A stretch of DNA of 64,000 nucleotides from Ferribacterium limneticum (GTDB lineage Bacteria; Pseudomonadota; Gammaproteobacteria; Burkholderiales; Rhodocyclaceae): positions 1,162,501 to 1,226,500 of the forward strand of contig NZ_CP075189.1 of assembly GCF_020510565.1 (NCBI RefSeq), written 5' to 3'. Below, piece after piece: positions 8,317 to 16,977 of this stretch. Position 1 is the first letter of the stretch. Every line of letters begins with the position of its first letter. The notes below the pieces were generated by a model. It ran no database searches and was not told the DNA's origin. It saw nothing but the letters and a program-made list of their open reading frames with translations. Made by a program: the position numbers and the translations under genes.

Positions 8317-9633
8317 CTAGCTCCGATCGCGCTGCAGTTGCTCCCAAGCTCTCCTGGCCGCTTCGTCATCGTTGATTGATGGGGCACGCCGGTATTCGAA
8401 TTCCATCAGCCGCTCAGCCTTCTGCCGATCCCCTTGGCAGGCAATGATGAGTTTGTCCTTGGCAGTCAGCCCATGAAAAATTGGTTCTTCTGCAGGGCGT
8501 GATCTGAAGGTGGGTTCTCGCACAATGCGCAAACCTTCCCGTCGCCGGACGTCTCGCCGTTTATCGAACCAGAGGTAGAGAAGCAGCAAGCCGAGCATGC
8601 CGGTCAGCCATTGCCACATACGAATTTTTAGCAATGCGGCTCGGATCTCTGGCGGCACCTCGAACCCAATCAGAACATCTGTGTTCCCTGCCGACGAACC
8701 ATGGGCTTGTGCAGGAGATGGCTGAGCCTGGCTGGCAACCTGAATCGTTGGCTGGCTACCAGGAATGATGCCTGGTGACACGTAATCCGCTTTTGCCAGC
8801 ATGCCGAATTGAGGAGCGAAGGCAACCGGCGGATTGCCGACGTAGAAATTGAAGGGCAACGATACCGTTTCCAGCTTTTCGCCATTTCTGCGAACTGCCT
8901 GCACAGCGAAGTGCAAATGAGGCCCCGAGGAATAGCCTGTAGAGCCCGCTAGGCCGATTTGTTGGCCCGAGGTAACCCGTTGCCCCGGATAAACATAAAC
9001 GCCGCCGTGAGCGAGGTGTGCGTAGATTCCAATCGTTCCGTCGATGTGCTGGATGCGGACCTCGTTTGCTTTGCTCAGCATGTCAGGAATCTGGGCGCCG
9101 TAAGTCTGATTTGCTTCCGTGTAGATGACGGTACCTTCGCGGGCAGCCAGCACAGGGGTTCCCTCGGGCATGGGAATGTCGACGGCGTATTGACTATCCG
9201 GACTGTGATGCGTCGTGGTCGGTCCGCCGGGTGCTTGGCCGATACGGAATGCCATGCCATCCCTGAAGGGCAGTCGATAGACAGCATCTGGTGATTGATT
9301 GGCATTGAAGTCGCCGAGCGTCCAAGTGGATTGGGTCTGGAAGGTATAGCCCACACCAGACATGGCTGCACGGATGTTGCCGAGGTAGAGGGTTCCACCG
9401 CCAGGCGGAACAACCACGTAAAGCGGGAATTGCCGATCCGTTGCGATGTATTGCCCGTTGATGATCGACACCTTGACCGATACCGGGGCAGGGCCGGCGT
9501 TGCGGGCAACCAGGCGGTGACCGTCCGGCGTTTTTTCGGAGTCGATTGAGAACGGATAGTTGTCGTTCTGGCCGGCAGAGCAGGCAAGGCTTAGAAGCCA
9601 GCAAGCCAGACAAATCAGGTGGCGCGAAGTCAC
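8317..9633 (-). CDS. Exported M23-family metallopeptidase with C-terminal membrane anchor
   Basis: 438 aa. An N-terminal signal segment (MTSRHLICLACWLLSLAC) targets export; the Cys could be lipidated but the lipobox is imperfect. The LytM/M23 domain is around residues 140-265: HHSPDSQYAVDIPMP carries the first Zn ligands (H, D) and GPHLHFAV the HxH. A single hydrophobic helix (WLTGMLGLLLLYLWF) lies near residue 350, followed by a basic cytoplasmic-looking tail. M23 enzymes cleave peptidoglycan cross-links. On a mobile element it could aid conjugative cell-wall passage, but no type IV secretion genes are visible. It is the only minus-strand cargo gene besides the integrase and is flanked by the palindrome family on both sides. 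Confidence 0.85.
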   Translation of the reverse strand: MTSRHLICLACWLLSLACSAGQNDNYPFSIDSEKTPDGHRLVARNAGPAPVSVKVSIINGQYIATDRQFPLYVVVPPGGGTLYLGNIRAAMSGVGYTFQTQSTWTLGDFNANQSPDAVYRLPFRDGMAFRIGQAPGGPTTTHHSPDSQYAVDIPMPEGTPVLAAREGTVIYTEANQTYGAQIPDMLSKANEVRIQHIDGTIGIYAHLAHGGVYVYPGQRVTSGQQIGLAGSTGYSSGPHLHFAVQAVRRNGEKLETVSLPFNFYVGNPPVAFAPQFGMLAKADYVSPGIIPGSQPTIQVASQAQPSPAQAHGSSAGNTDVLIGFEVPPEIRAALLKIRMWQWLTGMLGLLLLYLWFDKRRDVRRREGLRIVREPTFRSRPAEEPIFHGLTAKDKLIIACQGDRQKAERLMEFEYRRAPSINDDEAARRAWEQLQRDRS

Positions 9634-9801
9634 GGTACAGACCCTGTCATGAATATGCCGTGATGATAGCGCAGCCCATTTTTACAGACAGCTGATGTGT
9701 ATCTATGTGGAAACACGTGAATCCATGTGAATTCAACGTGAAGTGATGGAATTCACGTGAAGTGATGGAAATTGACGTGTAATTCCCGTGAATTGATGTT
9801 G

Positions 9802-9821
9802 ATTTTCGCGGACGCGAAAAT
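9802..9821 (+). repeat. 20-bp palindrome, copy B
   Basis: ATTTTCGCGGACGCGAAAAT; differs from the other copies only at a central base. Confidence 0.9.
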
Positions 9822-10010
9822 TCGAGCGCGGAGGGAAACAGGGGTGTATCGCTAGGGCAGGATACGCGCAAGCGCCAGCTTTCGTGGTACAAAACCATTC
9901 TAATAAAATGGTTTTGTTTGCTCGTGGGCCTAAACCTATCTTTCGTGTTTCATCACGTCATTTCGCATGATTCCCCTCAGAATCCACTAGTGGTCATGTC
10001 GTTCTGCATG

Positions 10011-10030
10011 ATTTTCGCGGGCGCGAAAAT
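10011..10030 (+). repeat. 20-bp palindrome, copy C
   Basis: Identical to copy A. Confidence 0.9.
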
Positions 10031-10184
10031 GTCTAGGAAATTAGAGGGCAGGGTAGGTATTGATGCGGCTATTTGGTACATGCCCCTAGTTGCTATCGTC
10101 GTTCGGCGTGACGGATGACCTACGGCTAGGATGCCACCGCAATTGATATTCGGAAGTGTCGTCAAATTTGAGGCTCGCATATCA

Positions 10185-10204
10185 ATTTTCGCGGGCGCGA
10201 AAAT
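10185..10204 (+). repeat. 20-bp palindrome, copy D
   Basis: Identical to copy A, 121 bp upstream of the hsdM start; could be an operator for the restriction-modification operon. Confidence 0.9.
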
Positions 10205-10325
10205 CTGTTCTGTTTCCAGGTTGCCGGTCTTGCGGGGCGACGACTCCTGGCGGAGCGAGATTGGTGGTTTGGTCGGTGCCAATTCATAATGCCGGCCTAC
10301 TAGCCTCAAAGACATAGCCCACTCA

Positions 10326-11879
10326 ATGCTGGATGACATCAAGAAGACCCTCTGGGCCACTGCCGACAAGCTGCGCGCCAACATGGACGCGGCCGAATAC
10401 AAGCACCTGGTTCTCGGCCTGATCTTCGTCAAATACGTTTCCGACACCTTCGCCGCCCGCCGGGCCGAACTGACCCGGCGCTTTGCCGATGAGTCCGACG
10501 ACTATTTCCTGCACGATTGCGACGACGAATTGCTCGCCGCTGAACTCGAAGACCGCGACTACTACCGCGAGGTCAATGTTTTCTGGGTGCCGGAGTCGGC
10601 TCGCTGGGAAGCTATCCGCGCCGCCGCCAAGCAGACCAACATCGGCACGCGCATTGACGACGCGTTGACCATCATCGAAGTCGAGAACCCCAAGCTCAAG
10701 GGCATCCTCGACAAGCGCTACGGTCGCGCCCAACTGCCGGATGGCAAGCTCGGCGAACTGGTCGATCTGGTGTCCACCATTGGTTTCGGTGATGACCCCG
10801 GCAAGGCGCGCGACGTGCTCGGCCAGGTCTATGAATACTTCCTCGGCCAGTTCGCCAGCGCCGAAGGAAAGAAGGGCGGCCAGTTCTACACGCCGGCAAG
10901 TATCGTCAAGACGCTGGTTGCCGTCCTCGCGCCGCACCACGGCAAGGTTTATGACCCCTGTTGCGGCTCCGGCGGCATGTTCGTGCAATCCGAGAAATTC
11001 ATCGAAGCGCACGGCGGCAAGATCGGCGACGTTTCCATCTACGGTCAGGAATCCAACCCGACTACCTGGCGTCTCGCCGCCATGAACCTGGCCATTCGCG
11101 GCATCGACTTCAACCTCGGCCGCGAACCGGGCGACACCTTCACCCGCAACCAACACCCGGATCTGCGCGCCGACTTCATCCTGGCCAACCCCCCGTTCAA
11201 TATCAGCGACTGGTGGCACGCCAGCCTGACTGGCGACCCGCGCTGGGAATACGGCCAGCCGCCGGCCGGCAACGCCAACTACGCCTGGCTGCAGCATATG
11301 CTCTACCACCTCAAGCCCAGCGGCCGCGCCGGCATCGTGCTGGCCAATGGCTCGATGAGTTCTCCGCAACGCGGCGAAGGCGACATTCGCCGTGCCATGG
11401 TCGATGCCGATGTGGTCGAAGTAATGATCGCCTTGCCTGGCCAACTCTTTTTCAATACCCAGATCCCCGCCTGTCTATGGTTTCTCACTAGGCAGAAGCA
11501 AACCCGCCAAGGTGAAGTGCTGTTTATTGATACTCGCAAACTCGGCAGCATGATCAGCCGTGTGCAGGCCGAACTCACCGACGAAGTGATCGAGCGTATT
11601 GCTGGCACCGTTGCCGCCTGGCGCGGTCAACTCGGCGCTGGCGATTACGCTGATATCCCTGGTTACTGCCGTAGTGTCAAACAGGCGGAAATAGCCGAAC
11701 ATGGCCATGTCCTGACTCCGGGCCGCTATGTCGGCGCCGAAGAGGTCGAAGACGACGACGAAGCCTTTGCCGACAAGATGCAGAAACTCGCCGAGCAGTT
11801 GGGCGAGCAGATGGCGAAAGGGGCCGAACTTGACACATTGATCCGGCAGAAATTGGGTGGGCTGGGATATGAGTTCTGA
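10326..11879 (+). CDS. hsdM: Type I restriction-modification system, DNA methyltransferase subunit
   Basis: 517 aa, normal for HsdM. N-terminal HsdM helical domain, then the N6-adenine methylase core: SAM-binding [10 protein letters not shown] starting at residue 210 and the catalytic NPPF at residues 288-291. With two HsdM and one HsdS it forms the modification enzyme; HsdR adds restriction. First gene of the hsd operon; hsdS starts inside its last codons (ATGAGTTCTGA overlap). GC-rich codon use contrasts with the AT-rich genes after 20.3 kb. Confidence 0.96.
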   Translation: MLDDIKKTLWATADKLRANMDAAEYKHLVLGLIFVKYVSDTFAARRAELTRRFADESDDYFLHDCDDELLAAELEDRDYYREVNVFWVPESARWEAIRAAAKQTNIGTRIDDALTIIEVENPKLKGILDKRYGRAQLPDGKLGELVDLVSTIGFGDDPGKARDVLGQVYEYFLGQFASAEGKKGGQFYTPASIVKTLVAVLAPHHGKVYDPCCGSGGMFVQSEKFIEAHGGKIGDVSIYGQESNPTTWRLAAMNLAIRGIDFNLGREPGDTFTRNQHPDLRADFILANPPFNISDWWHASLTGDPRWEYGQPPAGNANYAWLQHMLYHLKPSGRAGIVLANGSMSSPQRGEGDIRRAMVDADVVEVMIALPGQLFFNTQIPACLWFLTRQKQTRQGEVLFIDTRKLGSMISRVQAELTDEVIERIAGTVAAWRGQLGAGDYADIPGYCRSVKQAEIAEHGHVLTPGRYVGAEEVEDDDEAFADKMQKLAEQLGEQMAKGAELDTLIRQKLGGLGYEF

Positions 11880-13287
11880 GCCGCTGATTGGTAAAGAAAC
11901 CCGTACCGGCGGTCGTGCTGCGACAGAGGGGGTAATTCTCGGAAAGTACGCGTTGTCGGTAGGCATGCCTCCGGTTAGGCCGCCAAGTGGGTGGTGGTGG
12001 ACTCCGCTATCTACAGTTGCTCGCTTGGAATCTGGGCATACGCCAAGTAGAAAACATCCCGAATATTGGGGTGGAGATATTCCTTGGGTGGGTATTCGTG
12101 ACGCTACTGCTAATCATGGGCAAACGATCCATGACACGCAGCAACGAACCAATCCTCTGGGGATTGCCAATTCATCGGCTAGAGTTTTGCCCACCAATAC
12201 TGTGTGCCTATCAAGAACGGCCTCCGTTGGATATGTTGTCGTAATGGGTAGGCCGATGGCCACCAGTCAAGATTTCATAAATTGGGTTTGTACTGACGCA
12301 ATTGACTATCGCTTTCTCAAATATGTTTTTTTGGTAGAGCACGACTCGATGTTGCGTTTTGCTAGCGGTACTACCCATCAGACTATTTATTTTCCTGAAG
12401 CAAAGGCTTTTCACATATGCCTTCCGAGCATCAAGACGCAACGTTCAATCGTTGAGGTGCTTCAGTCATTGGATGATCGCATTACCCTCCTGCGCGAAAC
12501 CAACACCACGCTCGAAGCCATCGCGCAGGCGCTGTTCAAGTCGTGGTTTGTCGATTTCGACCCCGTTCACGCCAAACAACAAGGCCGCGCCCCGGAAGGC
12601 ATGGACGAAGCCACCGCCGCGCTCTTTCCCGATAGCTTCGAGGAATCGGAACTGGGCTTGGTGCCGCAGGGGTGGCGGGTTGCACCAGTCGGCGATGTAG
12701 TGGAAAGCGTCGGCGGCGGCACACCCGACACCAAGGAGCATGCTTACTGGGAGCCTGGCGAGCATTGCTGGACAACCCCCAAGGACTTGTCAGGCATTCA
12801 TGCCCCGGTATTGCTGGCTACTGAACGCAAGCTTTCTGCTCAAGGCTTGGCCAAGGTGAGTTCCGGCTTGTTGCCCGCAGGAACGCTGTTGATGTCCTCC
12901 CGTGCTCCGATTGGCTATCTGGCCATTGCGCAGGCGCCGCTGGCGATCAATCAGGGCTATATCGCCATGCTACCCAGCAGCCAATTGCCACCGCTGTATA
13001 TGTTGTTCTGGTGCCAGCACAACATGGAGGTCATTAAAGGCCGGGCCAACGGCTCGACCTTCATGGAAATCAGCAAGAAAGCCTTTCGGCCGATTCCTGC
13101 ACTCGTACCGCCAGAGCCAGTGCTTGATGCCTATATCGGTGTCGCTGGTGCTTTATTCGGCCGTCTCGTCGAAAATGAGAGGCAGGCCCAAACCCTCGCC
13201 ACCCTCCGCGACACCCTGCTCCCCCGCCTGATCTCTGGCCAGTTGCGCCTGCCGGAGGCCGAGGCTCCCATAGAGGAGATTGCCTGA
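11869..13287 (+). CDS. hsdS: Type I restriction-modification system, specificity subunit
   Basis: 472 aa from the ATG at 11869, which overlaps the hsdM stop; a GTG at 11857 is an alternative. Two target-recognition domains (about residues 30-200 and 260-420) are each followed by a conserved spacer: [24 protein letters not shown] in the centre (read in two parts) and [22 protein letters not shown] at the end. The first recognition domain is visibly more AT-rich than the rest, as expected for exchanged specificity modules. The stop overlaps the next start (TGATG). Confidence 0.95.
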   Translation: MSSEPLIGKETRTGGRAATEGVILGKYALSVGMPPVRPPSGWWWTPLSTVARLESGHTPSRKHPEYWGGDIPWVGIRDATANHGQTIHDTQQRTNPLGIANSSARVLPTNTVCLSRTASVGYVVVMGRPMATSQDFINWVCTDAIDYRFLKYVFLVEHDSMLRFASGTTHQTIYFPEAKAFHICLPSIKTQRSIVEVLQSLDDRITLLRETNTTLEAIAQALFKSWFVDFDPVHAKQQGRAPEGMDEATAALFPDSFEESELGLVPQGWRVAPVGDVVESVGGGTPDTKEHAYWEPGEHCWTTPKDLSGIHAPVLLATERKLSAQGLAKVSSGLLPAGTLLMSSRAPIGYLAIAQAPLAINQGYIAMLPSSQLPPLYMLFWCQHNMEVIKGRANGSTFMEISKKAFRPIPALVPPEPVLDAYIGVAGALFGRLVENERQAQTLATLRDTLLPRLISGQLRLPEAEAPIEEIA

Positions 13288-15293
13288 TGTTCGATCTGCA
13301 TACGCTTGACGACTTGCACTTGTTGGCCGAAACGGCCGAACTGGAATGCAAGCTCGCCCATGGCCACGATGGCAAAGGCGAGGTTCCCAGGGATTTTTGG
13401 CCCACTTATTCGGCCATGGCCAATGCGCATGGTGGGGTGGTGTTGCTGGGCGTGCGCGAGAAAAATGGCGTGTTCAGCATTGCGGGCATCGAGAATTCGG
13501 CCAAGGTTCGCGGCGACTTGTTCAATACGCTGAACAACCGGGGCAAGGTCAGCACTAATCTGCTGACGGATGCCGATGTGGTCGAGGCGCGCATTGATGG
13601 TCTGACCATTCTGGTGATCAGCATTCCGGCTGCGACGCGCAAGCAGAAGCCGGTGTTCTTGAATGGTCAGCCATTGGGGAATACCTACCGTCGTTTGAAC
13701 GATGGAGATCGGCATTGCGATGAGGAAATGGTCAAACGCATGTTGGCCGAGCAGATTGAGGATGAGCGAGATGCGCGGATTCTCACCGGCTACAGCATGG
13801 AAGATATTGATCCCGAGAGTTTGCGCATCTATCGGCAAATGCTGCGTGACGAGAAGCCGGGACACCCATTCCTTGAGCAAAATGATTTTGAATTTCTGAA
13901 GAGCTTGCGCGGCTGGCGCCAAGACCGGCAAACAGGGGAATCCGGCCTGACGCTGGGTGGCTTGCTGATGTTCGGCAATTGGGCTGCGATTCAGGATGCG
14001 GTTCCGCATTATTTTCTGGACTATCAGGAGCGCCCGGAGGCCAAAACTGAGTTGCGCTGGGTTGATCGCCTGGTGCCGGATGGCAGTTGGACTGGCAACC
14101 TTTTTGAGTTTTATCGGCGGGTTTATCGCAAGTTAACCGCTGATCTGAAAGTGCCATTTGCCCTGAAGGATGGGCAGCGCCAGGACGACACTCCGGTGCA
14201 CGAAGCACTGCGCGAGGCGCTGGTGAACACCCTCGTGCATGCAGATTACACCGGGCGGGTTTCCGTGCTGGTGGTGAAGCGCCCGGACATGTTCGGTTTC
14301 CGTAACCCCGGCGGTCTACGCCTGCCTATCGAACAGGTAATTCGTGGCGGCGAAAGCGATTGCCGGAACCGTATCCTGCATCAGATGTTCTTGCTTATTG
14401 GCTTGGGCGAACGGGGTGGCTCCGGTATGCCCCGCATCTATGGCGGATGGAAAAGCCAGCACTGGCGTCCGCCTGCTCTGATGGAGAAAGATGAGCCGGA
14501 GCAAACGCTGTTAATGCTCCAGATGGCTGACCTGTTGCCCGAGAATGTGCTGCTTCAATTGCGCGAACGTTTTGGTGTTCTGTTCGATGAGTTGGACTAC
14601 ACAGGGCGTCTGGTTATGGCGACAGTGGCAATGGAGCGGGTAGTCAGCCATAACCGACTGCTGGAAATTTGTGACGCACATTCCCATGACTTGAGCCTCC
14701 TTCTTGCCCGTTTGGTCAAACAAAGACTTTTGGAGTCGGATGGTCGTTCTCGGGGCATGGTGTATTTTTTGCCCGGCGACAGTCTGCCGACACCCGAGCA
14801 AGTGTTTATTGGCCCGGCGTTTTCAAGGGAGCCTATGGGCAATATGGGGAGCAGCTCCGAATATTCGGAGGTCAGCTCCGAATATTCAGCCGCTAGCTCC
14901 GAGTACTCGCCGCCAACGGATGGGGAGCGTGATAGCCGAGGGAGGCTTCTCTCTCCTCACCTGGACGCGCCTATCATCGATAATTTGGAAGTTCTGGATG
15001 AGGTTTTCCGGGAACTTCTAGAGCATCTGGCGGAAGAGCCGCGACAAAAAGAAAGGTTAAGTTCTGAGCGCATGGAGCAGGTCCTTCTGGCTTTGTGCCG
15101 GGACCAGTTCTTGACTCTTTCTGTCTTGGCTGAGCTTGTTAGTCGAAATCCTGATGGTTTGCGGCAGCAATACTTGAGCAAGATGGTCAGAGGAGGGGAA
15201 ATGCTGCTAGCTTTCCCAACCAAGCCAACCCATGAGAAACAGGCATACCGTGCGTCAGAAGGCTCAACCGAAGATTTGGGCGATGAGAGTTGA
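13287..15293 (+). CDS. AlbA_2 (Schlafen-like) and HATPase_c_4 domain ATP-binding protein
   Basis: 668 aa. Residues 5-150 match the AlbA_2 domain (ETAELECKLA, then ANAHGGVVLLGV, GNTYRRLNDGD), and residues about 300-400 match the RecG-like HATPase_c_4 region (EALREALVNTLVHADY, GGSGMPRIY). A Ser-rich stretch near residues 523-543 consists of three 7-residue copies of SSEYS-x-x encoded by 21-bp repeats. Such genes are frequent inside type I restriction loci; the function is unknown, possibly a regulator or an added defence effector. It is coupled to hsdS by a one-base overlap. Confidence 0.8.
   Translation: MFDLHTLDDLHLLAETAELECKLAHGHDGKGEVPRDFWPTYSAMANAHGGVVLLGVREKNGVFSIAGIENSAKVRGDLFNTLNNRGKVSTNLLTDADVVEARIDGLTILVISIPAATRKQKPVFLNGQPLGNTYRRLNDGDRHCDEEMVKRMLAEQIEDERDARILTGYSMEDIDPESLRIYRQMLRDEKPGHPFLEQNDFEFLKSLRGWRQDRQTGESGLTLGGLLMFGNWAAIQDAVPHYFLDYQERPEAKTELRWVDRLVPDGSWTGNLFEFYRRVYRKLTADLKVPFALKDGQRQDDTPVHEALREALVNTLVHADYTGRVSVLVVKRPDMFGFRNPGGLRLPIEQVIRGGESDCRNRILHQMFLLIGLGERGGSGMPRIYGGWKSQHWRPPALMEKDEPEQTLLMLQMADLLPENVLLQLRERFGVLFDELDYTGRLVMATVAMERVVSHNRLLEICDAHSHDLSLLLARLVKQRLLESDGRSRGMVYFLPGDSLPTPEQVFIGPAFSREPMGNMGSSSEYSEVSSEYSAASSEYSPPTDGERDSRGRLLSPHLDAPIIDNLEVLDEVFRELLEHLAEEPRQKERLSSERMEQVLLALCRDQFLTLSVLAELVSRNPDGLRQQYLSKMVRGGEMLLAFPTKPTHEKQAYRASEGSTEDLGDES
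14854..14916 (+). repeat. Three 21-bp in-frame tandem repeats
   Basis: AGCTCCGAATATTC begins at 14854 and 14875, and AGCTCCGAGTACTC at 14896, encoding SSEYS-EV, SSEYS-AA, SSEYS-PP. Copy number could vary by slippage. Confidence 0.85.
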
Positions 15294-15816
15294 GTATGTT
15301 GAATGTGAACGCCATTCGTAAATCTTCACCCAGTTATGCCCGCCGAAGCCGAGGCTGTTCTTGACGAGGCTTTAACGTCAAGCTTTTGTTTCTTGATGTG
15401 TCCGGTGATCACAACCTATCGGTGCTTGATCCAAGTTATCTGGGCTTCATCTTTCTGATTTAGAGATAGCGCTGATTGGGCGGCGGGTATTGGAAAAACC
15501 TGCCAGGGATAAAGCGAAAAGCCCCGGTGAACCCACCGAGGCTATAGCGCCGACCGGGAACCCCCAATCCACTTAAAGCTGATTATAGCCAAAGAATTGA
15601 GCAAGAAACTCTCGCCACCATCCGCGACACTCTGCTCCACCGCCTGATCTCGGGGCTGTTGCGCCTACCGGCGACGAAGCAGCGTTGTAGCATCTTCGGC
15701 TATTGTCGTAGCTATTTGAACTACAACAGCCATATTCAAGAATCCTTTCGTTGCGTGACATTGTATTAACGATTGCTTTAATATCCTGAACATCGTTTAA
15801 AGAATCTTTTTATACC
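15294..15816 (+). pseudogene. Gap with a remnant of an hsdS 3' end
   Basis: Nothing coding is seen at 15294-15600 apart from a hairpin AGCCCCGGTG/CACCGAGGCT near 15520. From about 15602 to 15672 the + strand reads ETLATIRDTLLHRLISG followed by LLRLP, nearly the same as the C-terminus of HsdS at 13190-13255. After that the frame drifts into unrelated sequence up to a stop near 15767. This is the scar of a second hsdS copy or of an older hsdS replaced by recombination. Confidence 0.75.
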
Positions 15817-16965
15817 ATGCGCCGCACCGGCACTTACGCCACTTCCACTACGTTGGGCGAAGCTGTTCAGGCATTTGTTCCGCTTCCGTTGCCGCCGAGC
15901 GAGCCGCTATTGGCGCCTGCATGCTTCGAGGCTGGCAATCGGGCGGCGGAGCTGGCCTTAGCACGCTTGTCCGGGGTGTCGGGGCTGGTGCCTTCGGTGG
16001 ATTGGCTGCTCTATAGCGCCGTCCGTAAGGAGGCTTTGCTGACTTCCCAGATCGAGGGCACGCAGGCGACACTGGTCGATCTGTTCGATGAAGAGGCCGG
16101 TTTTGCCATCGGCAATACTGACGATGTCGAAGAGGTAACCAATTACCTGCGTGCATTTCGGCTGGTTCAGGACAATCTGCGCGATCCGGCAGGGCTGCCG
16201 ATCAGCGTACGACTGTTGTGCGATGCCCACCGTTTGCTGCTCAACGGTGTTCGCGGCAGCGGCAAGCAGCCGGGCGAGTTGCGTCGTTCGCAAAACTGGA
16301 TTGGCGGCACGCGGCCCGGCAACGCCGCGTTTGTACCGCCGCCGGCGGAGCGGGTGGCGGATTTGCTGGCCGATGTCGAGCGCTTCATTCATGACGACTC
16401 GGCCCCGGCCTTGCCGCCGCTGGTAAAAATTGCCCTGGTGCATGCCCAGTTCGAAACCATTCACCCGTTTCTCGATGGTAACGGTCGTATTGGGCGCTTG
16501 TTGATTGCGGCGCTGATGGAGCATTGGCACCTGTTGCCCGAACCGCTGATGTATCTCAGCGGTTATCTGAAGCAGCACCAGTCAGCGTATTACCAGCAAT
16601 TGTCTGCTATCCGCACGCAAGGTGATTGGGAAGGCTGGGTCAGCTTCTTCCTGGAGGGCGTAGCGGCTGCGGCCAGCGAGGCCGAAAGCAGTATCGTTGC
16701 CATCGCCAGCCTGATAGCGGCCGACCGTCGCCGACTGCTGGCTTCGCCGAAGGCTGGCCCGGCGAGTTACCGCCTGTTCGAAGCACTGCCCATGATGCCG
16801 CGCTTTACCGTCGAATTGGCCCGCCAGGCTCTCAACACCAGCTTTCCCACGGCGAATGCGGCGGTCAAGCTGCTGGAGGATTTGGGCATCGTCAGCGAAC
16901 TGACCGGTCAGAAGAAAAACCGCAGCTACAGTTATCAGGCTTACATCGAGTTGATGACGCGTTGA
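15817..16965 (+). CDS. Fic-domain protein (AMP-transferase type)
   Basis: 382 aa. The active-site loop HPFLDGNGRIGR is near residues 218-229 and fits HPFx(D/E)GNGRxxR. The N-terminal segment TSQIEGT near residue 74 matches the (S/T)xxxE(G/N) inhibitory helix, so this is a class II, self-inhibited Fic protein. A C-terminal winged-helix-like region (about 300-380) follows, as in stand-alone regulators of this size. Fic enzymes AMPylate proteins. The gene sits 12 bp before hsdR, so restriction activity may be controlled by or linked to it. No clear Shine-Dalgarno precedes the ATG. Confidence 0.9.
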   Translation: MRRTGTYATSTTLGEAVQAFVPLPLPPSEPLLAPACFEAGNRAAELALARLSGVSGLVPSVDWLLYSAVRKEALLTSQIEGTQATLVDLFDEEAGFAIGNTDDVEEVTNYLRAFRLVQDNLRDPAGLPISVRLLCDAHRLLLNGVRGSGKQPGELRRSQNWIGGTRPGNAAFVPPPAERVADLLADVERFIHDDSAPALPPLVKIALVHAQFETIHPFLDGNGRIGRLLIAALMEHWHLLPEPLMYLSGYLKQHQSAYYQQLSAIRTQGDWEGWVSFFLEGVAAAASEAESSIVAIASLIAADRRRLLASPKAGPASYRLFEALPMMPRFTVELARQALNTSFPTANAAVKLLEDLGIVSELTGQKKNRSYSYQAYIELMTR

Positions 16966-16977
16966 AACGGGGCTGCC

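Larger units (their letters stand above)
9634..10325 (+). repeat. Gene-free repeat region between M23 gene and hsdM
   Basis: No convincing ORF. Just upstream of the M23 start, 9705-9800 holds about seven ACGTGAAT/CGTGAA words in irregular tandem. Then palindrome B (9802), AGGGCAGGATA with a GGTACA-like end (9854-9893), CACGT/ATTCC words (9941-9990), palindrome C (10011), AGGGCAGGGTAGG ending GCTATTTGGTACA (10045-10080), and palindrome D (10185) about 120 bp before hsdM. The block order repeats that left of the M23 gene. Confidence 0.7.
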
